In this document: one piece after another, positions 1-7,526 of the stretch
How the letters are laid out: each line of letters begins with the position of its first letter
How positions within the stretch are numbered: position 1 is the stretch's first letter
DNA from: an uncultured Bacteroidales bacterium
Lineage (GTDB): Bacteria; Bacteroidota; Bacteroidia; Bacteroidales; Marinilabiliaceae
Direction of reading: 5' to 3'
DNA: 7,526 nucleotides
NCBI GenBank assembly: GCA_934717675.1
Contig: CAKUYZ010000087.1
Location: 1-7,526 of the forward strand
Position numbers and translations under genes: made by a program
Notes under the pieces: generated by a model
The model's input: only the letters and a program-made list of their open reading frames with translations
Told to the model about the DNA's origin: nothing
Databases searched by the model: none

Positions 1-686
1 GCCTTGTAGGCTTGAATGCGCGTCATAATCCTGCGATTGTTGCTCGTACCGCCCACACGAACCAGATAGTGGTATAGGCAGTCGCCAATCCTCACAATCT
101 TACTCGACCGCAGGAACAGCTTATATGTCGTCAACGTGTCCTCATAGATTCGCCCCTCGTCAAAGCGCACTGCGCCCACCACCTCTCTTCTGAAGAGTTT
201 GTTCCACACGTGGCTCTTTATCTCCTTGTCTTGCAGCAGCAGCCACAGGGCGTCATGGGTCGAGAAGACTGCCGGACTTAAAGACCTGCGTACGGAGGAC
301 ATGACGTCGCCGCCCTCCTCCCTCTCATCGACCCAACCGGAGATGACGATATCGGCCTCCGTGCCGACAGCCGTTTTGAGCAACGTCTCAAACATGTCCG
401 GCTCCACCCAGTCATCGCTGTCCACAAAGCCAACATAGTCACCCTGGGCCACATCCAAGGCCACATTGCGCGCGCTAGAGATGCCGCCATTGGCCTTGCG
501 GATATACTTGAAACGCGAATCTCCCTCGCAAAGCTCCTTGCAGATGGCGGAAGACCCGTCGGTGGAGCCATCATCCACCACAATGGCTTCCCAGTCATTA
601 AACGTCTGGGCCTGCAAAGAACGGAGGCATCGACCCACATACTCCTCCACATTGTAGACTGGCACAACTATACTTACGCGTGGCAT
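1..686 (-). CDS. Family 2 glycosyltransferase (GT-A fold), 3' end missing
   Basis: Translating the minus strand from the ATG at 686-684 gives 228 residues with no stop before the window edge, so the C-terminus is missing. The start MPRVSIVVPVYNVEEYVGRC is the classic GT2 beta1-alpha1 opening. DDGSTDGS (residues 38-45) is the nucleotide-sugar binding loop, GGISSARN (67-74) follows as expected, and DSDDW (89-93) holds the metal-binding DXD-type acidic cluster. WNKLF (161-165) and YED (181-183) match the later subfamily motifs, ED being the usual place of the catalytic base. No signal peptide or membrane segment is seen in the part present, so it is probably a cytoplasmic or membrane-peripheral enzyme adding a sugar to a surface glycan. 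Family assignment is firm; donor and acceptor cannot be told. The gene diverges from the Wzi-like gene, which fits a polysaccharide locus. No Shine-Dalgarno sequence is visible, as is normal in Bacteroidetes. Confidence 0.93.
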   Translation of the reverse strand, partial: MPRVSIVVPVYNVEEYVGRCLRSLQAQTFNDWEAIVVDDGSTDGSSAICKELCEGDSRFKYIRKANGGISSARNVALDVAQGDYVGFVDSDDWVEPDMFETLLKTAVGTEADIVISGWVDEREEGGDVMSSVRRSLSPAVFSTHDALWLLLQDKEIKSHVWNKLFRREVVGAVRFDEGRIYEDTLTTYKLFLRSSKIVRIGDCLYHYLVRVGGTSNNRRIMTRIQAYK

Positions 687-749
687 TCTTTGGCTGTTAT
701 AGACTTCACTAAAAGACTGATGTTAGCAGAAAAGGCACATTGGACCCCG

Positions 750-780
750 CGAAGTTAGCTTTTTAATGGCGGGAACGCAA
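750..780 (-). promoter_or_regulatory. Candidate Bacteroidetes-type promoter for the glycosyltransferase
   Basis: On the minus strand a TTG (780-778) is followed after 20 bases by TAACTTCG (757-750), one mismatch from the Bacteroidetes -7 consensus TAnnTTTG. Spacing is right for the -33/-7 pair. It would start transcription near 743-745, giving a leader of about 57 bases. The -7 mismatch makes this a weak call. Confidence 0.35.
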
Positions 781-883
781 CGAGAACCGCCCCTATGCGT
801 TTTTTTAATACCTTTACCCCCGTGACCTGTGTGAGGACACGCCCCCACACACGACTTTCTGACCAAACACGACTCAATTAAAG

Positions 884-2614
884 ATGAGAAGCCTCTGGAA
901 CATCACGCCATTCCTCATAGCCTTGACGGCCACAGCCACGTGCGCGGCGCAGCGGCAAGACAGCCTGACAGTGTCGGCCTCGGCATGGGCCTCCGCGGCC
1001 ACAAACAGCAAGCTGCGCCCGCAGCTGAGCTACAGCAACGAGTGGGGACGGTATGCGCAATATGACCAAGCGGAAGTGGCCACGGGCTTCGACGCCGCCT
1101 ACACCCACACGTTTCGCAACCCTGAAGTAAGGTTCAAGGCCGGCGTGGCGGCGCAGGTGAGCAGCGACAGGCTACGAACCATGCTACACGAGCTGTATGC
1201 CGACTTCGACTTGTGGATGTTCGGCATAAGGATGGGACTTGAGGACTACACGCCCGTGGAAAGCAACACGAGCCTCTCCGTGGGCTCATATCTCATGAGC
1301 AACAACGCCCGCCCGTTGCCGAGGGTATGGGCGGGGCTGCTGGACTACTGGTCATTGCCGCTGGGCAAACTGCCGGTCCCGTTTGCCAAATACATCAAAG
1401 ACCTCATTCAGTTGCGCGGCGGCGCGTCTTTTGGCTGGATGAATGACGACGGCTGCGACAACTTCACCGACGACGCCCTGCTGCATGAGAAATTCGTCTA
1501 CGCCCGCGTCGGGGCGTTGCCCGTCAAGCCATACGCCGGGCTGTATCACAGCGTCATAATGGGCGGCAGCATGCCCGACGGGGCCAAGATACCCGTTGAC
1601 TTCTGGGCCTCGGTGCTGGGCAAGAACGGGAGCGTGGAAAAGTTCGGAGGCGGGGTGTTTCGCGGCGAGACGACAAACGCGGCGGGGGCGCACCAGGGGA
1701 TGTGGGACTTCGGCCTTGACTTGGACTTCGAGCCTTTTTGCGGCAAGCTGTATTACCAGCGGCCTTTTGCCGACGCGCAGGCCAAGAACCCGACACAATA
1801 TGGGATAAACGACTTCACCGCCGGCCTACTGCTGACACTGCGGCACTGCGAGGTGGTGAAAGAGGTCGCCTTGGAATATGCCAACACAAAGTGGGAGGGC
1901 GACGAGGGGTTCCCCGACCCATGCGTGCCGAACCAGCAGGGCGGGAAGACATACCTATTCCCAGGAGACTGGGACACTGATCGAATCCCGTATCTCAAAG
2001 AGCACGTCTTCTTGCCCGCCGACGTGGAGCGCTGGGAGGCCGCCAACGGCAAGATAGACAACTACCAGTCTCTCAAGAAGTTTTTGGAAGAGACGTATAA
2101 CCACGGCCTCGTCTATGGCGGCCGCACTCTGTACCTGACCAACTACTGCGCCCCGCAAGGCTGGACCCGCGGAGGCCTCTCAATGGGCAACGCCATCATG
2201 CACACCCGCAAGACCGTGAGCCGCTACGCCCCCGAAGGCACCATGACGCTCAGCCAGACGTTTCCCAACATGAGGGTGAGAGCCGTCAACGTGGGCGTGA
2301 GCGGCGACATTGTCCCCCGCCGCCTTGCCTACTCGCTGCGCGTGACGGCATCGAGGAACTATGGCAACTTCCGCGAGAAATACACGGGCCCCGACCCCAG
2401 CAGCAGCTGGACGCTCAAAGAGAACTACTTCTTCTCGCGGCCCAAGAACGAGACATACACTAAACTAGATCTAGACATCACGCTCCGCCACGGCCTCACG
2501 CTCCGCACCTGCTGGGCCTACGACTTCGGCGACCTCTACCACAGCTTCGCCGCGCGCATGGGCGTGAGATATGCGCTCTGCCTGCCACACCGGGAGGCCG
2601 GGGCAGGGAGGTAG
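884..2614 (+). CDS. Wzi-like capsule assembly outer membrane beta-barrel protein
   Basis: A 576-residue protein. The N-terminus is a signal peptide (a charged start, then hydrophobic residues to about 20) with likely cleavage at CAA|Q (after residue 22). The Cys at 20 lacks a proper lipobox, so signal peptidase I is more likely than lipoprotein processing. The rest alternates short amphipathic aromatic-rich segments with polar turns, as in a large barrel. Motifs fitting the Bacteroidetes Wzi family (Capsule_assembly_Wzi) are LSVGSYLMSNNARPLPRV (131-148), LLHEKFVYARVG (199-210) and PYAGLYHSVIMGG (216-228). Enterobacterial Wzi, at about 480 residues, binds capsular polysaccharide to the outer surface. 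This protein is longer, with a loop-rich stretch around 340-420, and its own ligand is inferred only from the family. The last barrel strand probably ends near RYAL (about 563-566), leaving a short tail rich in Gly and Arg. The ATG at 884 is chosen because the signal peptide starts there. A weak -7-like TACCTTTA lies at 809-816. Confidence 0.82.
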   Translation: MRSLWNITPFLIALTATATCAAQRQDSLTVSASAWASAATNSKLRPQLSYSNEWGRYAQYDQAEVATGFDAAYTHTFRNPEVRFKAGVAAQVSSDRLRTMLHELYADFDLWMFGIRMGLEDYTPVESNTSLSVGSYLMSNNARPLPRVWAGLLDYWSLPLGKLPVPFAKYIKDLIQLRGGASFGWMNDDGCDNFTDDALLHEKFVYARVGALPVKPYAGLYHSVIMGGSMPDGAKIPVDFWASVLGKNGSVEKFGGGVFRGETTNAAGAHQGMWDFGLDLDFEPFCGKLYYQRPFADAQAKNPTQYGINDFTAGLLLTLRHCEVVKEVALEYANTKWEGDEGFPDPCVPNQQGGKTYLFPGDWDTDRIPYLKEHVFLPADVERWEAANGKIDNYQSLKKFLEETYNHGLVYGGRTLYLTNYCAPQGWTRGGLSMGNAIMHTRKTVSRYAPEGTMTLSQTFPNMRVRAVNVGVSGDIVPRRLAYSLRVTASRNYGNFREKYTGPDPSSSWTLKENYFFSRPKNETYTKLDLDITLRHGLTLRTCWAYDFGDLYHSFAARMGVRYALCLPHREAGAGR

Positions 2615-2634
2615 ACAAGTTTTTCGCCCTCGCC

Positions 2635-2666
2635 TTTGCTTTTGCTTGGGCAAAAGCTTATCTTTG
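2635..2666 (+). promoter_or_regulatory. Promoter of the tRNA-Arg (and probably leuS) unit
   Basis: TTTG (2635-2638), a 20-base spacer and TATCTTTG (2659-2666) match the Bacteroidetes -33/-7 consensus (TTTG ... TAnnTTTG) exactly. Transcription should begin near 2671-2674, a few bases before the tRNA. The same -7 octamer stands before the tRNA-Pro gene. The spacer is largely filled by a perfect inverted repeat (listed separately). Confidence 0.8.
2638..2657. repeat. Perfect 8-bp inverted repeat inside the tRNA-Arg promoter
   Basis: GCTTTTGC (2638-2645) and GCAAAAGC (2650-2657) are perfect complements with a 4-base loop, TTGG. The pair starts 23 bases after the wzi-like stop and is followed by TTATCTTT. 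It could be the terminator of that gene, though only half the stem is G/C and the T run is broken. It could also be an operator, since it sits between the -33 and -7 elements. The sequence alone does not decide. Confidence 0.6.
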
Positions 2667-2678
2667 CTGGCGTTTTCA

Positions 2679-2750
2679 GGCCCCGTAGTTCAATGGATAG
2701 AATGTCAGATTCCGGTTCTGCTGATTGGAGTTCGAGTCTCCACGGGGTCA
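2679..2750 (+). tRNA. tRNA-Arg, anticodon CCG
   Basis: A complete 72-base cloverleaf folds by hand. The acceptor stem is GGCCCCG/CGGGGTC with a G2-U71 wobble and discriminator A at 2750. The D arm is GTTC/GAAT. The anticodon loop TTCCGGT (2710-2716) has CCG at 2712-2714 and reads CGG (Arg). The variable region has 4 bases. The T arm is TGGAG/CTCCA around the loop TTCGAGT. The anticodon stem TCAGA/TCTGC has a U27 x C43 mismatch at its base. CCA is not encoded (CAAAA follows), so it must be added by the CCA-adding enzyme. It lies directly downstream of an exact consensus promoter. Confidence 0.95.
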
Positions 2751-2774
2751 CAAAAGCAAAACAGATTTTCTTTT

Positions 2775-2823
2775 GACGTTGGTCTGCGGATGAATGAACC
2801 CTCGGACTGGCGTCATTTTTTTT
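2775..2823 (+). terminator. Hairpin plus U tract between tRNA-Arg and leuS (terminator or attenuator)
   Basis: 2775-2786 (GACGTTGGTCTG) pairs with 2803-2814 (CGGACTGGCGTC) over 12 continuous pairs, four of them G-U or U-G. One C x U mismatch follows, then two more G-C pairs (2788-2789 with 2800-2801) closing a 10-base loop. Eight T residues follow at 2816-2823, one base after the stem. This has the form of an intrinsic terminator for the tRNA-Arg transcript. It ends only 14 bases before the leuS start, so it also lies in the leader of any transcript entering leuS from the tRNA promoter. Confidence 0.72.
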
Positions 2824-2837
2824 GTAATCATACACGA

Positions 2838-5633
<2,796 letters not shown>

Positions 5634-5660
5634 TCGGAGGAAAGACATAACTAGAACATG

Positions 5661-5702
5661 GCGGCGCGTGGGGAAGACCCTGACGCGCCGCTTTTCTTAT
5701 TT
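5661..5702 (+). terminator. Intrinsic terminator of leuS
   Basis: GCGGCGCGT (5661-5669) and ACGCGCCGC (5683-5691) form a perfect, very GC-rich 9-bp stem. It is followed at once by TTTTCTTATTT (5692-5702). The stem begins 28 bases after the leuS stop. The opposite strand has no matching U tract, so it acts in the leuS direction only. Confidence 0.92.
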
Positions 5703-5735
5703 CCGCGCAATATTTCTGGACTCAACATTGCGCGG
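5703..5735. repeat. Perfect 9-bp inverted repeat over the tRNA-Pro -33 element
   Basis: CCGCGCAAT (5703-5711) and ATTGCGCGG (5727-5735) are exact complements separated by 15 bases. The right arm contains the TTG (5728-5730) that serves as the -33 element of the tRNA-Pro promoter. No T run follows (ATTCAAAAAA), so it is not a plus-strand terminator. A protein-binding dyad is possible; no regulator can be named. Confidence 0.6.
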
Positions 5736-5757
5736 ATTCAAAAAATGACTATCTTTG
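5728..5757 (+). promoter_or_regulatory. Promoter of tRNA-Pro
   Basis: TTG (5728-5730), 19 bases, then TATCTTTG (5750-5757) match the Bacteroidetes vegetative promoter. Transcription would begin near 5762-5765, about 25 bases before the tRNA. The octamer is identical to the one before tRNA-Arg. Confidence 0.8.
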
Positions 5758-5788
5758 CATCGTCTTACAAAAGGGACGGTCAAATCTT

Positions 5789-5866
5789 CGGGGTGTAGCT
5801 CAGCCCGGTTAGAGTACACGTCTGGGGGGCGTGTTGTCGCTGGTTCGAATCCAGTCACCCCGACCA
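5789..5866 (+). tRNA. tRNA-Pro, anticodon GGG, with encoded CCA
   Basis: The full cloverleaf folds by hand. The acceptor is CGGGGTG/CACCCCG, with the C1-G72 pair characteristic of bacterial tRNA-Pro. The D stem is GCTC/GAGT with a 10-base loop. The anticodon stem is CACGT/GCGTG around the loop CTGGGGG, with GGG at 5824-5826 reading CCC and CCU. The variable region is TTGTC. The T stem GCTGG/CCAGT (one G-U pair) flanks TTCGAAT. Discriminator A is at 5863 and CCA follows at 5864-5866, so the mature 3' end appears to be encoded, unlike tRNA-Arg in this window. The unit has its own promoter and terminator. Confidence 0.96.
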
Positions 5867-5874
5867 ACCAATTG

Positions 5875-5913
5875 CCGGACAGTTCTTATGGGAGCTGTCC
5901 GGTTTTTCTTTTT
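5875..5913 (+). terminator. Intrinsic terminator of tRNA-Pro
   Basis: CCGGACAG (5875-5882) pairs perfectly with CTGTCCGG (5895-5902) around a 12-base loop. TTTTTCTTTTT follows (5903-5913). The stem begins 8 bases after the encoded CCA. Confidence 0.93.
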
Positions 5914-5963
5914 CCACCCATCCCCACCCCACACACCTAGCGCAAACAAGCCATTTTGAGACA

Positions 5964-6095
5964 ATGAGAGACAGAAACCCGCGCCGCTCAGGCAACCTGC
6001 TGGTTGTGGATGACAACAAGGCCATCCTCCAAAGCGTCAGAATGCTCATGGAGCATGACTTTGCGCACATTTATCCCCAATCTACTTTGCGAAAC
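5964..6095 (+). pseudogene. 5' remnant of a response-regulator gene (receiver domain, truncated)
   Basis: From the ATG at 5964 the frame reads 44 residues before the next gene. GNLLVVDDNKAILQSVRMLMEHDF is the first beta strand, acidic pair (DD, residues 16-17) and first helix of a CheY-like receiver, and the opening resembles Bacteroidales NtrC-type regulators. Similarity fades around IYPQSTLR (about 36-43). The phospho-acceptor Asp, the Thr/Ser and Lys switch residues, and any AAA+ or DNA-binding domain are absent, so it cannot act as a response regulator. The frame continues without a stop into the barrel gene at 6096, so an unspliced fusion of 295 residues is formally open. I read this as a broken gene left at a rearrangement junction. 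I checked the other two frames past 6075 for continuing receiver sequence and saw none. Confidence 0.7.
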
Positions 6096-6851
6096 ATGAA
6101 GAGTTGTTGCCACGGGTTCATTATACTATCTGTCGTCTTTATGTTGGCAGAGGCATCTATGACCGCTCAATACAAATCTGATGCAACATACGGTGTCAAG
6201 GCTGGCGTAAGTCTCAGCAAAGTAACGGAGATTCCGAAGATGCTCGTCAGTGAAGGTTACTATTCGGGGTATAGTTTTACAGATGATTTTCAGCCTTCGA
6301 TTTCAACAAGTGTTTTCCTCTCCTATCAAATTCCGCAATCACCAGTTGGCATAGAAGCACGCGTAGAATATGATGCTATAAAAGCCCGCACCACGTATAG
6401 CGACATCGAGAAGTTTACCTACACCATAGATACGAAGTTTCAAACCATCGGCGCGTCGGCACACGTCAAAGGGTACGCGTACAAAGGGTTGTATCTGTCG
6501 GCAGGCATAGGCTACGGTTGGAATCTGACATCGAATAGCTTTTCGTATTCCTCGAATTCATCCGAGATAGACTGGGGCGACTCGCACGTTCCCTCGGATG
6601 ATGAGACGGTCGAGGAGTTAGCCGAAGCATTCAGTGGAAATGGCTTGGTGTACTTACCCTTAGCACTCGGATATGAATTGCCGTTAGGCTTGAACTTCGA
6701 GGCATTCTATCGCATAGGGCTGAACGATGTGATAACCACTCGCGCTAATCGTCACGACTTTGGCGAGGCTGACAACCGCATAGACTCCTTCGGATTGCTT
6801 GTGGGATGGGGCTTTCCGATGGATAATCCAGACAAACACAAGCGCAGATGA
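6096..6851 (+). CDS. Small exported outer membrane beta-barrel protein (PorT-like), first of a tandem pair
   Basis: The ATG at 6096 is chosen because it opens a clear signal peptide (MKSCC, then hydrophobic residues to about 17, with an AEA|S cleavage motif at 18-20). A start at 5964 would bury this signal behind 44 receiver residues. The 251-residue product shows alternating beta-strand patterns typical of 8-10-strand Bacteroidetes barrels: YGVKAGVSLS (32-41), ISTSVFLSYQIP (69-80) with VGIEARVEY (84-92), TIGASAHVKGYAYKGLYLSAGIGYG (117-141) and LGYELPLGLNFEAFY (191-205). A final strand follows around LLVGWGF (234-240), then a charged tail ending KHKRR. The acidic loop at 158-178 would face outside. 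The substrate or role is unknown. The stop overlaps the start of the next gene by four bases (ATGA), so the two are co-transcribed and probably translationally coupled. No promoter is evident between the tRNA-Pro terminator and this gene. GC is lower than in leuS. Confidence 0.75.
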   Translation: MKSCCHGFIILSVVFMLAEASMTAQYKSDATYGVKAGVSLSKVTEIPKMLVSEGYYSGYSFTDDFQPSISTSVFLSYQIPQSPVGIEARVEYDAIKARTTYSDIEKFTYTIDTKFQTIGASAHVKGYAYKGLYLSAGIGYGWNLTSNSFSYSSNSSEIDWGDSHVPSDDETVEELAEAFSGNGLVYLPLALGYELPLGLNFEAFYRIGLNDVITTRANRHDFGEADNRIDSFGLLVGWGFPMDNPDKHKRR

Positions 6852-7526
6852 GATTTGGAGTTGTGAAATATGCAATGGCGCTATCGCTCTGCTGCTTGAC
6901 AAACACAGAGACAGTTGCTCAGCATACGAATGGCGTATTCACAACAGGCTTGCGGGCAGGAGCAAACCACGTCAGCGCAGCCAACCTCAAACAGACATTC
7001 TGCTCCGATGAGAACCAACCAGCGTACGAACTGAGTGAGAAACAATATATAACGCCAACAGTAGCCGTCGTGGCTCAGTATCGTTTCCCAATGAGCCTTG
7101 TGGCAGTAGAAGGCAATATCAGCTATTGCCAAACGAGGAGCGAGATTGAGAAGAGGACCACTCGCGACACCGAGACCTACGACATCAAACTCAACCACAT
7201 AATGCTCAGCGCAGGCGCAAAAGTATATCCCGTGAAAGGCGCTTTCGCAAAAGCATCGATAGGTGCGGGGCCATGCCTAAATAGCACCTCGTGCGTCAAA
7301 TACGACGCTACGTGCATGACCAACGCCGCCAAGATGCAAGTAGAGGAGCATATAAGCCAGACAGTCAAAGGGCGGACACTCGTCAGAGCCGACCTTGCGC
7401 TAGGCTACGATTTCCCGTCAGGTCTCACACTGGAAGCGTTTTACGGCAAATGCTTAGTTGACATGATTGAAGTGGGCGTGAATAACTACGGCTTCACCGA
7501 GGGGCGCAACGACAGTCAGTACGTGG
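6848..7526 (+). CDS. Paralogous exported beta-barrel protein, 3' end missing
   Basis: The ATG at 6848 overlaps the preceding stop (ATGA at 6848-6851) and opens 226 codons plus one base with no stop before the window ends. The signal peptide is MRFGVVKYAM followed by a hydrophobic stretch with likely cleavage at TVA|Q (after residue 24); the Cys residues at 15-16 do not form a lipobox. The protein lines up with its neighbour along most of its length: GLRAG (34-38), ITPTVAVVAQYRFP (68-81) then VAVEGNISY (85-93), HIMLSAGAKVYPVKGAFAKASIGAG (117-141) and LGYDFPSGLTLEAFY (185-199). The identical core EAFY and near-equal spacing indicate an old tandem duplication. It carries several Cys after the signal (52, 94, 143, 149, 156, 202), unlike its partner, which has none there. 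Function is unknown; an outer membrane location is inferred from the family pattern. Confidence 0.78.
   Translation, partial: MRFGVVKYAMALSLCCLTNTETVAQHTNGVFTTGLRAGANHVSAANLKQTFCSDENQPAYELSEKQYITPTVAVVAQYRFPMSLVAVEGNISYCQTRSEIEKRTTRDTETYDIKLNHIMLSAGAKVYPVKGAFAKASIGAGPCLNSTSCVKYDATCMTNAAKMQVEEHISQTVKGRTLVRADLALGYDFPSGLTLEAFYGKCLVDMIEVGVNNYGFTEGRNDSQYV

Noticed and set aside
774..806. AACGCA ... TGCGTT hairpin followed by six T residues in the divergent intergenic region
   Set aside because: The stem is only 6 bp with a 16-base loop, and no gene converges on this point that would need a terminator.
809..816. TACCTTTA as the -7 element of the wzi-like gene
   Set aside because: It is one mismatch from TAnnTTTG, but no TTG or TTTG lies 19-21 bases upstream, so I do not list it as a promoter.
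2571..2837. In-frame upstream extension of leuS (including an ATG at 2790)
   Set aside because: It runs through the tRNA-Arg gene and the hairpin/U tract, has no LeuRS similarity, and family proteins begin at (M)xYNFREIE. The 2790 ATG lies in the hairpin loop.
2751..2837. T-box riboswitch upstream of leuS
   Set aside because: The leader is under 90 bases and has no T-box consensus or specifier stem. The hairpin is a plain stem with a U tract.
5789..6100. tRNA-Pro 3' end as an integration (att) site for the low-GC region
   Set aside because: No repeat of the tRNA 3' end was found by eye downstream within the window, and no integrase gene is present. A copy beyond the right edge cannot be excluded.

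Overview
The window looks like a chromosomal segment from a moderately GC-rich member of the Bacteroidales (Prevotellaceae-like or a near relative; the genus cannot be fixed from this sequence). Three things point there. The two tRNA genes are preceded by exact Bacteroidetes-type promoters (TTG/TTTG, 19-20 bases, TATCTTTG). Start codons lack convincing Shine-Dalgarno sequences. The protein families are a Wzi-like capsule barrel, a long LeuRS starting DYNFREIE, and PorT-like outer membrane barrels.

Layout. (1) 1-686, minus strand: 5' part of a family 2 glycosyltransferase that runs off the left edge. (2) 687-883: divergent intergenic region. (3) 884-2614, plus strand: Wzi-like outer membrane protein. 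(4) 2635-2823: a small unit made of promoter, tRNA-Arg(CCG) and a hairpin with a U tract. (5) 2838-5633: complete leuS, followed by a strong intrinsic terminator. (6) 5703-5913: a second unit made of promoter, tRNA-Pro(GGG) and terminator. (7) 5964-6095: the first ~40 codons of a response regulator, cut off before its phospho-acceptor Asp. (8) 6096-7526: two overlapping, diverged paralogous genes for small exported beta-barrel proteins, the second cut by the right edge.

How the parts relate. The glycosyltransferase and the Wzi-like protein both suit surface polysaccharide synthesis and display, so the left end may be the edge of such a locus, although the two genes diverge. The middle is translation housekeeping: a tRNA, an aminoacyl-tRNA synthetase and another tRNA. 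The right end is different in character: GC falls from about 65% to about 42-48% in the 60-base stretches I counted by hand, and it begins at a truncated regulator gene fused in frame to the first barrel gene.

The points most worth following are the regulator/barrel junction, the terminator-like hairpin that leaves almost no room for a leuS promoter of its own, the tandem barrel pair, and the perfect inverted repeats laid over both tRNA promoters. I saw no CRISPR array, insertion sequence or phage gene.
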